Source: Macrostomum hystrix
Lineage: Eukaryota > Platyhelminthes > Macrostomidae
DNA length: 64,000 bases
Assembly: GCA_950097015.1 (NCBI GenBank)
Contig: CATNEN010000034.1
Coordinates: 3,453,001-3,517,000 of the forward strand
Reading direction: 5' to 3'
Shown: positions 46,077-60,500 of the stretch, piece after piece
Layout of the letters: the number at the start of each line of letters is the position of its first letter
How positions within the stretch are numbered: position 1 is the stretch's first letter
Translations under genes and position numbers: made by a program
Notes under the pieces: model-generated
Told to the model about the DNA's origin: nothing
Seen by the model: only the letters and a program-made list of their open reading frames with translations
Databases searched by the model: none

Positions 46077-46636
46077 TCACCGCACTCAGTCTCAGTGCTG
46101 CTTGGGGGCCAGTAGACAGTCTAGGGGTTTGGGCTGTGTACATTCACGGCTTGAAATACAATGTACAGTCTGGGGCTTCGGCGCCCGGGGAAGGGAGGGG
46201 GTGGCTGTAATAAAATTTGGCCCGCAGAGTGGCGGAGGGGAGTTGGGGTGGCTGTCCTCGGAAAACAAAAAGTGACTCACTTTGAGATGATGCAGCTTTG
46301 CTCTGGATTGAGTAGAGATGTTCAAAATTGACAGCATTGTTGGAAAACATGTAAAGTGTAAGTGGATCAAATTTGGAGAAAATCTGACAAAGTGGGGCGA
46401 CGATATGTCGAATTGAGTGATATTTTTACGATTTTTGAGCAGTTTTTTGCACTTTTGAGCAGGAAGGAAATGATTTTTCGGGAATTTGAGTAGCCTATTG
46501 CACTCAGCGTAGGTGGTTTTAGGTATGTGCAAAGTTTGGTGCGATTTGGTTGAGCGGTTTCGGCGTCTATAAAGACAAAAGGTTGCACACAGACAGACAG
46601 ACAGACAGACAGAGTTTTCACTTTTATATATATAGA
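45027..46636 (-). mobile_element. Helitron remnant with internal deletion
   Basis: On the minus strand the sequence from 46636 begins TCTATATATATAAAAGTG followed by (CTGT)n, a typical Helitron 5' end starting with TC after an A. It runs to a PIF1-type helicase C-terminus (46076-45027). The Rep domain and the first half of the helicase are missing, so the copy is not autonomous. The 3' terminal hairpin and CTRR end were not located. Confidence 0.75.
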
Positions 46637-47315
46637 TTGGATTTTGTAGGGCCATTGGTCAAATAAATTGGCCCGCAATCATTCTACTGTGAAGTGTCTT
46701 ACAGAAATAGCTTGGTTTATTTAGTCGCACAATTCACCTGATGTAGCCAGCGTCTCTTCCCTCGTCACTTACTACTGCTCTCTGTCAGTAGTTACTAGTA
46801 GTATGTGCAATAAATCTGAACTTTTTTGTACGACTAGCAATGTGTCTTCAGAGCAAAAATTTTTACATATTTCAAATTTTTCCTTTTTACGAGCTAGCTA
46901 GTAAAATTGAGTTCTCATTTTGCCTTTCTATTCAGCTATATTTAGGCTAACAAATTTGTTTTGGGTAATGCGAAATTTAAATGTTGTGTTTCTCAATCCA
47001 CCATCCTCTCTAAATGGGCTTTAATTTCAAAGGCGCTTATTGCATAGAATCTACTCGTATCTCTGATCACTTCGTGCACTTTTTCATTTGAAATATACCT
47101 GCAGCGTGTATGTGTAAACTACAATGTCTATGGCGACCGCATTTTCTGTGTCACCAAAGATTTATAAATCAATACAATGTAGTCCATCAGGGATGTTGTT
47201 TTTGAAATTAATAAAATTATTTAACGAAGAGCTTTTTACTTAAAGGTTAGAGGGTTCACTCGGAGAAGTTGGACTGGGTCCACGGATTGAACTTCTGTAC
47301 GCATTCTTTGAAACA
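46637..47315. other. No gene recognised
   Basis: AT-rich spacer between the Helitron end and the 27-bp array; nothing identifiable. Confidence 0.5.
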
Positions 47316-47319
47316 TTTA

Positions 47320-48840
47320 AATGAGGTTTAAAGGTGTCACATTCTTGATGAGGTTTAAAGGTGTCACATTCTCGATGAGGTTTAAATGTGTCACATTCTT
47401 GATGAGGTTTAAAGGTGTCACATTCTTGATGAGGTTTAAAGGTGTCACATTCTTGATGAGGTTTAAAGGTGTCACATTCTCGATGAGGTTTAAATGTGTC
47501 ACATTCTCGATGAGGTTTAAAGGTGTCACATTCTTGATGAGGTTTAAAGGTGTCACATTCTTGATGAGGTTTAAAGGTGTCACATTCTCGATGAGGTTTA
47601 AAGGTGTCACATTCTCGATGAGGTTTAAAGGTGTCACATTCTCGATGAGGTTTAAAGGTGTCACATTCTCGATGAGGTTTAAAGGTGTCACATTCTTGAT
47701 AAGGTTTAATGGTGTCACATTCTCGATGAGGTTTAAAGGTGTCACATTCTCGATGAGGTTTAAAGGTGTCACATTCTCGATGAGGTTTAAAGGTGTCACA
47801 TTCTCGATGAGGTTTAAAGGTGTCACATTCTCGATGGGGTTTAAAGGTGTCACATTCTTGATAAGGTTTAATGGTGTCACATTCTCGATGAGGTTTAAAG
47901 GTGTCACATTCTTGATAAGGTTTAAAGGTGTCACATTCTCGATGAGGTTTAAAGGTGTCACATTCTCGATGAGGTTTAAAGGTGTTACATTCTCGATGAG
48001 GTTTAAAGGTGTCACATTCTTGATAAGGTTTAATGGTGTCACATTCTCGATGAGGTTTAAAGGTGTCACATTCTTGATAAGGTTTAATGGTGTCACATTC
48101 TCGATGAGGTTTAAAGGTGTCATATTCTCGATGAGGTTTAAAGGTGTCACATTCTTGATAAGGTTTAATGGTGTCACATTCTCGATGAGGTTTAAAGGTG
48201 TCACATTCTTGATAAGGTTTAATGGTGTCACATTCTCGATGAGGTTTAAAGGTGTCATATTCTCGATGAGGTTTAAAGGTGTCACATTCTCTCTGAGGTT
48301 TAAAGGTGTCACATTCTTGATAAGGTTTAAAGGTGTCACATTCTCTCTGAGGTTTAAAGGTGTCACATTCTCTCTGAGGTTTAAAGGTGTCACATTCTCG
48401 ATGAGGTTTAAAGGTGTCAAATTCTCGATGAGGTTTAGAGGTGTCACATTCTCGATGAGGTTTAAAGGTGTTACATTCTCGATGAGGTTTAAAGGTGTCA
48501 CATTCTTGATAAGGTTTAATGGTGTCACATTCTCGATGAGGTTTAAAGGTGTCACATTCTTGATAAGGTTTAATGGTGTCACATTCTCGATGAGGTTTAA
48601 AGGTGTCATATTCTCGATGAGGTTTAAAGGTGTCACATTCTCTCTGAGGTTTAAAGGTGTCACATTCTCGATGAGGTTTAAAGGTGTCACATTCTTGATG
48701 AGGTTTAAAGGTGTCACATTCTTGATAAGGTTTAAAGGTGTCACATTCTTGATAAGGTTTAAAGGTGTCACATTCTCTCTGAGGTTTAAAGGTGTCACAT
48801 TCTCAATGAGGTTTAAAGGTGTCACATTCTTGATGAGGTT
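47320..48840. repeat. 27-bp satellite array, about 56 copies
   Basis: Units read atgaggtttaaaggtgtcac plus attctcg, with variants tcttgat, tctctct and aatggtg. The order of variants repeats (about 47990-48290 versus 48470-48660), indicating segmental duplication inside the array. Both strands are open for about 500 codons because the unit is 27 bp; this is not a gene. Confidence 0.96.
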
Positions 48841-50124
48841 GTAAGAATCGTAACTTCAATTTCAGGAAATTTCAATGTGCTTTAAGTCACTTTTATTTCG
48901 ATAAAAACTGTATCGTCCGATTCCTCATTTAATGTCTTCTACATGCAGCTCATTGTGAGTACAGTAAATCTTCAACTTTTTTTCTAGCTTTCCAATCGAT
49001 GAATGCATCAGATTTGGCAATATAGAATCAATCCTCTTGACACTTAAACTGGCTTCATACCTGGCAGTGATAAGCTCAGTCGAAAATAAATCAATGCACT
49101 GAATGGGGTCGTTTCGCCGGTTAGATGGTAAAAAATAGAGAAAAGCCTTGGCGACTGGGGCATTGAGATTCATTTGTTAATAATGAACTGGCTGGACCTA
49201 GCTGAAGGCCATTGTGGTGTCCGAGAATCCGATAGCAATTCGCATGATCTCTGCAGTAATGAGGAGCACTATCGATTTCCGCTAGGCTGAGGCCAGGGGC
49301 TTACTATATCAGAGTTTGGCATTTGGATGGAGGAAATATGAAAGCTGCGAAGCTGGAGAAGACAGCAAGCATAACAGCACGGTGCGGCAGGGACTCACAG
49401 CGTCAGCCTTGACTGACACCGTCGTCTTATTCCCCGCTTCGGCTTTGTCGTAAGATTCTAGGATTTATGGCGCCGGGCTTTGTGAAGCAATTATTGCCTG
49501 TCTGAGAACAACAGCTAGACTCTAGAGCCTCACTGTCTGTCCGTGTGAGTTGCCCGAGGGTAGGATGTCTAGCGGCATATCCAGCTCCAATTTCGCGCGG
49601 GAATAATCGGCCACCGGGCTTATCGGTATAAGCTCACGGAAACTGCATGCTTGGGGGTGGGGAGCTCGGCCATAATTTGATTGTCGCACAGAGAGACGCT
49701 ATGCAAAGTGCTCCCGAAGAGCATCGGAAAACTTGCTCTACATCAGAATATTATACGCGAGCTGGCCTGCGGGAAAATATCAGGGAGAGAGAGAGAAACA
49801 AGAGGAAAACACCGGACTAACTCGGAATGGCATGGCGGAAACTGTTTTTTGGGACTGTTGGTGAATGCTAACGTTTGAGTTTCGTGTTTAAAAAAACAAT
49901 TTGCATTAATTTCTGTGGCATCAGTTTTAGAGTTTTCATGTTTCGCAAAACACTTAGTATAGTGGTTGTGACTAACGGCCTCCGCATGCAGTCGCGAGTG
50001 CACTTTCATTTCTCGTATCTTCAGCCCTTGCCCTGTGATTCTCTCACCTTCTACTCTCGTGATTGGCTGTCCAGTTCTCCTGCTGTCACCCACCCCCCGC
50101 CGCCACCCGTATCGATAGAAGTTG
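48841..50124. other. No gene recognised
   Basis: An 82-codon minus-strand frame at 48925-49173 shows no recognisable domain and no supporting splice context. The rest is ordinary intergenic sequence. Confidence 0.45.
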
Positions 50125-50350
50125 GCTTTTGTTGACGCGCGTATAGCTGTAAATGAAAAGGTCGTCTCATACTCGTACCTCCGGCGAGAGTGTACACTGC
50201 CTGACGATGAGAAAGTTGTGGGCAGATGCCCACACCTGTATGAGCGTGTGCCTACGTACAGTATCTGTGTTCGTGTGTGCTCAGGAGTCAGCGAAACGGG
50301 CAGAATTGCCTCCTCGCTGGCTGCGGGTCTAGTGTCAACAAATGATGTTG
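50125..50350 (+). mobile_element. SINE family C body, opposite orientation
   Basis: cactgcctgacgatgagaaa at about 50194 and gggcagaattgcctcctcgc near 50298 are the reverse complement of the family C body at 53480-53610. The tRNA-like head is not evident. Confidence 0.7.
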
Positions 50351-51556
50351 TTATGCAACTACTACTACTTTTACTGCTACTACTAATGCTGCCATTAGTA
50401 GTAAAATCTACTTTTACAGTTTTGCAGTATACCGAAATCTTTCTTCAAGCCTCCCCAATAGCCACTTTACTTAATAACAGGAGGTTTTTGAATTATTTCA
50501 GCTTAGAGTGTGATGAAGCGATCAGAGCAGCAGCAATCAACAATATTGCTCCTTTATTTAGGATATTAATATTAGATTATCGCAAAAAGCGGCCTTCTCA
50601 GGATGAGTAAGAGAGCTGAAGAAAAGTCGATAAAAGAGGGCATAATTTGCGATAATGAAGAAGGCAAATGAATAATGACAAATTATTTAAAGCCATTTAA
50701 ATAATTTCAGCTAAAGTCACAGAGCCGCACACTTAGCATGCAGTGTTTGCGATGAATCTGAAAATAATTCTCAAGTGCAGTCCAGAAATTTTATTTAATC
50801 GGATCTAATTATGCAGCATGGATTAAAAAATTACAAAATCTAAGTCATGGAACTATAGATTAAGCATTAAGCAAATACTATTTAAATAGATCGAATGAAT
50901 TTGATTGGCTGAGGTCATACAGTCACGTGCTTGTGTGGAAATTTCATAAATGGATTATTTCATAAATTAAAAAAGCAGCAACAGCAACATTTTCGTAATA
51001 ATACACGACGGTGAATGACACTTTTTCTTTCGGCTTCAAGCGATCAATGTGTTGCTGAGTAACAAGAAACGACTGTAAATTACATGAAATCTTTACATGA
51101 AACATTGCGACGGCGACGTTTTAAATAGGGTATTGTCTAATCTAATATAACATTTATTGCAAATATGTATTCACTTTCTGTTGGAAATAAAACACACTCC
51201 TAAGCAGGTGCACTCATCTGCCGCTTTCTGAACACCCACCTCCCTCCCTAACACTGCAAACACCCTCCTCTCTCCCTAATTCTCCATCCCTACCCCTGCA
51301 AACACCCACCTCACCCCCTACCCCTGCAAACAACCACCTCCCTCCCTACCCCTACAAACACCCACCTTCCTCCCTACCCCTACAAACACCCACCTCCCTC
51401 CTAACCCCTGTAAGCACCCACCTCCCTCCCTACCCCTCCAAACTCCCATCCCCCTCCTAACCCCTGCAAACACCTATCTCATTCAACCCAGCTACCCCTA
51501 CAAAAGTGATATTTCTTATACTTCGCTTCGAATGCAAGATTGGCGATATTTCTTAT
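50351..51556. other. 3' flank of the CYLD-like gene
   Basis: Downstream of the CYLD-like stop codon on the minus strand. 51214-51500 is a degenerate C-rich tandem repeat with core ctccctacccctgcaaacac. No gene seen. Confidence 0.5.
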
Positions 51557-54500
51557 TCAAATCCATCGCTGCTTGTGCCTGGCTCTGTCGCGCCTATAAA
51601 ATAGCAGGCAGGGGTCCCTGGTGAGCAGGTGGACAGCCTTCGGCACGACCTTGGTCTCCGCTAGTCGGCCAGGATCGAGCCAAGAATCTAGTCTGCCCAG
51701 GTCCGTGACCTCGGGAACAGCGAAGCCGAAGGCAGCGGCTGCGGGATCAGGTTGTTGTTTTTCGAGTTTAGTAGCATAGTCTTAGCAGCTGGCGAACTAT
51801 TGTGGCTTAGGTGAAGCCATAGAAAGCTAGATTACAAGTAACTATAGGCAACAGGCAATGATAGAAATGTACTAAAGCAGGTGTTACTATTCGTAGGCTC
51901 ATTATTTTTTCTCGGGACGAACTATACATTGACAACATGAGTCATCCGAAGCAAGCAAATGATCTGCCTCCAAGCTACTAGTTAAATGGATGCCCAAAAG
52001 CTTAAAATAGTAGACAAAGGCCCTGCAGTTTCTGTTCCCTCTCTAATTAGCCGAGCTGAAAAACAGAACTGGCTGGCTTGCTGGGAAATTTCTACAATAA
52101 ACAAAACATTGTTTACAGATGGTTTCACTTTGCTTGCAAGTCAAAGTTTTTTCTATGCTAATTTCAGGGAACAGCATGACTAAATATGCGTACAATATGG
52201 TGCCGCATCACTGCCTTTCAGTTGCAAAACCTGATTTCTTTCATCGTCATATTCCAATTAAGAAGATGTATTATTAGAGCCAATCTACTGGAACACTGAG
52301 GACTCTAGGATTGCAGCAGCAATCTACTGGAACACTGAGGACTCTAGGATTGCAGCAGCAATCTATACTGGAACACTGAGGACTCTAGGATTGCAGCAGC
52401 AATCTACTGGAACACTGAGGACTCTAGGATTGCAGCAATCTAGTGGAAGATCCACTGTCTTTTGTTGACCAACTATTCGTAGAAATGTTTTTTATTCAAC
52501 GGTCGTTTTGCTTGGGGCATTGATTTCGTTGAATTCGATCCCACTTTTAACGATGATCCTCTAAAAGGTTTTTAAATTTTTTCTAGAAGCATTTTAATGG
52601 AAAATGTTTCTTTTTTAATTTGAAGAAGAAGGGTTAACTCAAAATTAAATTTTTGTGTTTAATTATTTTTTTCTTCATCTAGACTTTATTGCAAATTCTA
52701 TCTGTCATCCTTAGGAAAAGTAAAATGCCCTCTTTTAAGAAGCAATAGGGTTAGAATGGGTTTCGCTTTGCCAGCTCTTAAAATTGCTATGATAAATTAC
52801 TATAAGACCCAGGGAAATTTAATTTCCGATTCTAAATTATTGGACTGACGCAAAGATTCATTGATCGTCCGACTAAAATAAAAAAATTGATTTAATTTTC
52901 TGAAATAATTTCTCTAATGTCTCTTACTTGTTGCTTGTGTTGAGCCTAATAAAAAATCGAGAGTTTTTAATTCCCCAATGAGTATAATAAGATAAAATTA
53001 TGGCGAATATAGGAGCTCGGTTGAAGAAAAAGAAGCAGCTAAATCACTTTGATATACTAGTAAAGATGTACAGCACCTCCAACCAATCAGCGCCAAGTGA
53101 GCACGCTAGAAAATTCTAAAAATAGCATCAAATGATTTCACTCACAGCCGCACTCGGCCATGCTATTGTACAGCAGCCAGCGGCCGGCATGCTGCGGCCA
53201 CCGAACCAGACAGACGTATCGGTCACGATGGCGACAGACGGCTGCCCACAGGCGCATCTGGCTGTCCGCCTCGGCCGAGACCCGGGAACCGCCCGCGTGC
53301 CGACGCTCGACTTCTTCAGGATAGTGAATCTGCGAAGCTAAGTGGTCACTGCCGCTCGAGTGGGCCTTTTGTAGCGTGGGAGAATATGAGATATAGTGAT
53401 ATAAAATCCCAGCTGGTAATACCAAGTCCGTAATAAATGAGTAATACTTCTAGGAGGGCTGCGGGAAATAGCACATCATTTCACTAAACCCGCAGCCAGC
53501 GAGGAGGCAATTCTGCCCATTCCGCTGACTCCTGAGCACACACACACACACAGATATTGTACACAGGCATGCACACACATGTGTGTACATCTGCCCTGAC
53601 TTTATCATCGTCAGGCAGTGTAACAGTCCTTGGAGGTTGGCCCTCAAGGGCGCCAATTGAATGACAAGCCTCAAAGCCTTCTCTCCGTGGCTGCGACCCA
53701 AATAAATGTGACATCGCCGCGGAATCGAACTCAGGGACCTTGGTGCGAGAGACAAAGTCGTTAGACAGCCCTGCCCAGTCACGAGAGCTTCCAGAATCCC
53801 AAAGCTGAGCTCACCTGTAGGCGTTGAAAGCAGTCGCGGCAGTAGGCAAAGCCGGTAGGCGGCCGGCAGGTGCGCGCCTCGGCCAGGCAGCGCCGGCACT
53901 CCAGGCTGGCCAGCCGGCCGCAGACGGCGCAGGCCCTGGCTCGGCCGGCAAGCAGGCGGGAAATGTCTATGGCCGGGAGCGGCACCGTCTCCGGCTCGGC
54001 CTGCATCGCCAGGGCTGTGGGCTCTCGGGCTAGCGAACCGGCTGGCAGTGTCCAGTGCAGCAGAAATTCAGCGTCCAATAGAGGTCTCCCGGCGGTTTCG
54101 TCCAGGCCGGATCGGGACAAAGTCAGCAGTTGGCGCGGCGGCTTGAAGATGGTCGAGCGGCGACCGTGGCCGAGAGCGCCGAGTAGGAGGTCAAGGCAGA
54201 GGCCGGGATCTAGGGTGCGTTGGACCAATCGGACCATTAAAGTATTGGTATTCTGCCCTTTCAAAGATTCTTAAACACAAACGCACGCAGATGCCGTACA
54301 CAGGCACACACTCTCACTTTCTCATTGTCAGGCAATGTACACTCTTCCTGTGACTTGGAAACTGCGTAAATTGCACGATAAGCCGCCAAGCCTTCTCTCA
54401 GCGACTGTGTCTAAAACGAATGCATCATCGAGCTAAGGGACCTTTGTGCGAGAGGCAAACCACTGTGGCGCTCACCCCCTTTCTCAATGGGTGTTGGAGA

Positions 54501-57500
54501 TTTGAAAAATAAGTGCATCTATGTCGCGGTATATCGTCCACTCCACTTCAATCTGCACCTTCCTCATTCTGCACCCACCTCACCTCACTTAAGACTCATC
54601 TCACTCCGGACCCACTTCACTCCGCACCCACCTCATTCCGCACTCACCTCACTCCGCACCCACCTCACTCCGCACCCACCTCATTCCGCACTCACCTCAC
54701 TCCGCACCCACCTCACTCCGCACCCACCTCTCTCCGCACCCACCTCTCTCCACACCCTCCTCACTCCACACCCTCCTCACTCACACCCTCCTCACTCCAC
54801 ACCCTCCTCACTCCACACCCTCCTCACTCCACACCCTCCTCACTCCGCACCCACCTCTCTCCGCACCCACCTCTCTCCGCACCCACCTCTCTCCGCACCC
54901 ACCTCACTCCGCACTCAGCTCACTCCACACCCACCTCACTCCGCAACCACCTTGCTCGATCGCCACCATTCCAAATCTAGCAGTATGACCTTACAAAAGC
55001 TAGTAAAATGGAAACATTTCTGTTTAGCAGTATATCATGACAGTTCTTTCCTTTCGAAACATTTTTGCATAGCCTATACTGATCATTTTCAAATAATTAA
55101 TTTGGAATGTGTCAATAAGAAGGACAGCAACAGACCAGCCCAGATCAATCAAAGCAGTTATAAGCTGCTTAGCCACTGTAATCTCGGGCTGTATTCCCAA
55201 AAATGGAAATGCATAAAGATAATTTTGACGGGACGTTGCTGAGCAATCGATCTGTGGCAATTGACAAAGTACATCGAAGCATCGAAGCACTATTGAAACA
55301 ATCGTTAGTTTGCTATCTATCTATGAAATTGAAAATGAACCGAAACGACATCTGACCTACTTGGGCCACATGCACAGATACAGCTTTTCAGTCTGTAGAC
55401 AAGTTACCATCCATCATTAACCTGGAATACGATTTTCGGCATTGAATTCAGAATATTTACAGGTGGAGTTGAGAAAAAGGTAGATTTTATTCTCGTTTAG
55501 CTGAAACAGTGCGTGGCTGCTGCGACTGCAGCTACAATAGCATACAATAGCAGACTGATTAAAGAGACTGTGATGGAGAGGCCGGGAGAGAGGGAGAATG
55601 GGAAAACGGGTGCATAGCGACCTCTTCCCGCGCGTTTATTGTACTCAAAAAAGGAAAAACGCAATAGAAATGTCGATAGGTAAGAAGGAAAATGCATCAG
55701 CCACTTTCTCTCTGCTTCCGTCTGCCTGAGAGATATGAAACGCCACACGCAACCCGACCAGAAATCCTTGGGCGGTGCAGGAGAAGAAGATGAAGCATTC
55801 CAGCTTCATTTTTCTAAGCGGCAGCGACCAGAAAGGTAAAGCGAATATTTACTACTTTAGCAGACAATGAAAATATTGGCTGGCTTGACAAAAAGCCTCG
55901 GGGAAACGCATAGCAACCGGATGGTGCGTTTGGGCTCTGCCTTCCAGCGTACGAGCTTATGTGCTAATGTCCAAAGTGGATAGATCATTGCAGATTCAAA
56001 GTGGGTAGATCATTGCAGATTCAAAGTGGGTAGATCATTGCAGATTCATAGTGGGCAGATCATTGCAGATTCACAGTGCGCAGATCATTGCAGATTCAAA
56101 GTGGGTAGATCATTGCAGATTCAAAGTGGATAGATCATTGCAGATTCAAAGTGGGTAGATCATTGCAGATTCAAAGTGGGTAGATCATTGCAGATTCATA
56201 GTGGGCAGATCATTGCAGATTCAAAGTGGTTAGATCATTGCAGATTCACAGTGGGTAGATCATTGCAGATTCACAGTGGGCAGATCATTGCAGATTCAAA
56301 GTGGTTAGATCATTGCAGATTCACAGTGGATAGATGCTTCTCCACAAAGTCTAGATTGTCGAGCAGCAGATGCTTCAGTATGAGGGCACATTGTAAGATG
56401 CGAACTCAAGTCCATATGTTATCCAGCCGCACCAATATTGCTAGGAATTAATTTTCTAAGAAACTAAAGAAAGAGAGAAGGGGCAGAGATGGAGACGGAG
56501 CGGCTAAAAAAATGAAGTGAAAGAGCGAGAAAGGCAAGGCGGTTCAGTCGATCTCAGGCTTGGCAATCGATGCTCTCGCATGGCCAGGCAGGGGTTTTGA
56601 GAAGCCTTGGGGTGAGGAGGTGATTTCGGTGCAATGAGATTGAAATGGGTCAAGCTATTCGAGAAGTTGATTGCGCCGATACTGCCAGTTTAATTGGCCA
56701 ACAAGGCCGGCGGCAAAAGGCGAAGTTAAAGCAAGCAAGTAAGCCCAGTTTGTTGACCAAATTTTGATCATTGTGCCCTAAAAGATTGTGGCTCTGTCGC
56801 TAGAGTGTCCGACTTGTGAGTTGAAAGTCAAGGGTTCGATTTCCTACTCCAATGGAAAAATGCGTGTGTTTTAGCTAGAATCAGCTGAGGAAATTTGGGG
56901 TGCATCGTGCGCCGCCCCCATGATAGTCCATGGACTGAACAGCCGTGCCCAGCTTACAGTTTCGCCGCGCAATAGCCCGATTAGGGCAGGTGCAATCAGC
57001 TATTGCAAATCATTTTCTAACCGACAAGATGTGAAAAACAAACATAATTTTATTGAATAAAACTGTTTTTATGGATAGCCGTGCTCAGATTTCTCGCAAC
57101 TTCCAGCTGGCATGCAAGACCCACCAAAAATCAGCGACCATCAGGCCGCGTTGATGAATTTCCTCGCCCTGGTGCACGCCATGCATCCCGCGCCCATCCG
57201 CCACTCACACTCGGTTCGAGTAGTTCGGCTTCTGGAAAAGAAATCTAGTTGGGATTTTTTAGAACGGCGCGACCCGCCCGGCAACGGATATTCGGCCGGG
57301 AACCTCAGAGGGCAGTCAGAAGTGGCACATTGAGTGAAGGCTAGAGGGGGAATAAGAGGCTGAGAGAGTACACTTTGAGCACGCGACTGGGGGGCCGCGG
57401 CCAAGGATCCTCTGGAGCCTGTGCCGCAACGCGCGATGCGTCAGCCGCTGCACTTTTCCAAGATCTCCCATTATCCCAAGACTGCAGTCGAGCCTGATGG

Positions 57501-60500
57501 TCCGTGCGCGATTGGTAAGCATTTGGGTGGTGTGAGTGTGAGGGGAGATGAAATTCTCCATTCAGTTGCGGCAGATTCTAAAAAAATACATTTTAAGTGC
57601 TCCGTCAGCGGGCCTGGCAGCTCACACTGTCAAGAGCTCCTGCTCAGCCTTCCAGCTCAGCGCATCTTTCATTCTCTTTCTGTCTGTCTGTCTTTCTTTA
57701 GGTCGCACCTGCGATTTCCTCTGCTCAGCAGGCAGCCTAAAAATGTAATTTTGTACTTGGGGCAAGGGCGGCAATTTTGGCGTTTGTTAAGCATTAGCAT
57801 TCTGCCAGAAAGGTAAGTGTACTTTTCCGTAGTTCATCGACAAGTTGGAAAATTTTTTGTTGGTGTGCGGTGTGCATGACTCACCGATCTCGCCGCTCTT
57901 CAGATCCGGAGCCGAGTCCAGGCTGCTCAGGTAGCGCCGCAGCTTCAGCACCTTGCCGGCTGGCACGAAATTGGCCCTGCGGTGGGAGAGAAGCGGAGAT
58001 AAATATTTGGCTAGAAAGGATTTGGAAATTTTAGTGGGCCACTCAATCTAGTCATTACTCATCCACACCCACCTCACTCCACACCCATCTCACTCCACAC
58101 CCTCCTCACTCCACACCCTCCTCACTCCACACCCTCCTCATTCCACACCCACCTCACACCACACCCGCCTCACTCCACACAAACCCCACTCCACACAGCC
58201 CTCTCTCCACACCCACCTCTCTCCACACCCACCTCACTCCACACGCACCTCACTCCACACAGCCCTCTATCCACACAAACCCCACTCCACACAGCCCTCA
58301 CTCCACACCCACCTCACTCCACACGCACCTCACTCCACACAGCCCTCTATCCACACAAACCTCACTCCACACAAATCTCACTCCACACCCACCTCAGTTT
58401 ATACTCACTCCACTTCACACCCACCTCAATTTACAGTCACTCCACTTCACACCCACCTCAGTTTACACTCACCTCACTTCACACCCACCTCAGTTTACAC
58501 TCACCTCACTTCACACCCACCTCAATTTACAGTCACTCCACTTCACACCCACCTCAGTTTACACTCACCCCACTTCACACCCACCTCAGTTTACACTCAC
58601 CTCACTTCACACCCACCTCAGTTTACACTCACCTCACTTCACACCCACCTCAATTTACAGTCACTCCACTTCACACCCACCTCAGTTTACAGTCACTCCA
58701 CTTCACACCCACCTCAATTTACAGTCACTCCACTTCACACCCACCTCAGTTTACACTCACCTCACTTCACACCCACCTCAGTTTACACTCACCTCACTTC
58801 ACACCCACCTCAGTTTACAGTCACTCCACTTCACACCCACCTCAGTTTACACCTACCTTACTTCTCAGCCAACCACACTAAGTATACCATAACTCCTAAC
58901 CCACTCCACATCACTCGTCACTCCTCACTCCTAGACACGTTAACATAATATTTTCTGCACTATTCAACAGTCCAACACGCACTCATAACCTACGCACATA
59001 GATCAAACTGAATACCACAATGAGCAATTCCCCAACTCTACACAATAATTCACTTCCACATAAACCTTCACCTCAACAATGAAAAACTTACACAGAGTTA
59101 TCAGCAATTTTCAATGCAAATAGGCAATGAACAATTTCCTACTCATTGGTGTCATAGGAGGGAGACAGCACAGTTTGCTCAGTAACCATTTCGAAACTTC
59201 TCAATTTGCCCTCAAGCGAAGGGCCAGTTTGCAAAGTTCATTTATAATTGATTCCGGTATCCAGTCAGACAGACAAACTGGGCTGATTCCTGGAACTAGA
59301 CCCGGTTGCAAAGTTTGCTCAGTGCGAATTCAGCTGCTGCATGTATGTACTCTGCTGGTTAACAGGAGCATTGCAAGCTTCATTATTGACCTTGTTGTGA
59401 CTTCCTGGAGGCAGATGCGTCACATTACTAATAATGGACAAATTTAGAACATTATTTCGATTTCTAAGAAAAGAATCACAGCATTTTTTAGCTGTAAATA
59501 TTCAGGTAGAGAGCTACAATTTCATTAATTAAAATGGTGGATGGAATTTGTACTTTAAAAACAGAATGGCTGCTGGAATATGAGTTACATCTGCAGAACT
59601 AAGTTAAAAATTAAATTGTACTTTTCAATCAATCTAAAAGGATCATGCACATTCGCTAGCCCAAAAATCATTTCACATCATTCGTCATCATGGCATTGCA
59701 CACAGCCATCTCGCACCCACAATGTTTCAATTTAAAACCACCCCACTCCGCACCATGACAAATACAACCACCTCCCGCCGCACCATGCAATCGACAACAA
59801 CCTCACGCCGCATCACCATATACAACCACCTCACCTTGCCATATACAACGACCTCACGCCGCACCATGTCATATACAACCACCTCACGCCACACCATGCC
59901 ATATACAACGACCTCACGCCGCACCATGCCATATACAACAACCTTACTGCATTCACACACCATGCCATCCAATGAAAGTTTTATATGCACTGGACGGACA
60001 GACAGACAGGCATCCACTCATAAAAGGAACTAAATAAGGTTTAAAATATATTTCAATGGAAGTCAATAATTTTACTTCGACGTACAATTAGCAGTTCTTT
60101 TGTTCGAAAAAAACTTCGTTGGCCATTTAATGACAGTTGAATCCTTTCAGAATCGCTTCTTTGTACCTTACGAGTGGGTAGATAGCATACAAATAAAGAG
60201 ATGCTTAGTGTCTTTTCTACTGCGGAACAAAAAATTGTATTTCTGTCGAGAAGCCCAAGCAGGTGGAACTGTTGCTAAGCAGCTGCGGCTAAATCTGGCC
60301 CCCTTAAACGGCCCCGTGCGAGGATGAGAAAAGACAGAGAATGACTGGGAAGCGCGTTCGATAAAAGATGAATTATTTACTTCCAGCCTCACTAAGCGGC
60401 TCAGTTAAAGAGGATGAAACAGAGTTTGCCGGGAGTGGAAATGGAAACAGGCAGCCATTGAGGCAGCTTTGTAACTATCTTGCAACCAGCTATTTGCTTT

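Noticed and set aside
47317-48844. Open frames of about 500 codons on both strands
   Set aside because: By-products of a 27-bp tandem unit lacking stops; no flanking gene structure.
48925-49173. 82-residue minus-strand protein
   Set aside because: No family resemblance, no splice or promoter support; expected by chance.
57421-57515. Plus-strand exon ending in a good donor (gcgattg|gtaagc)
   Set aside because: Antisense within a CYLD-like intron, with no recognisable protein or partner exon.
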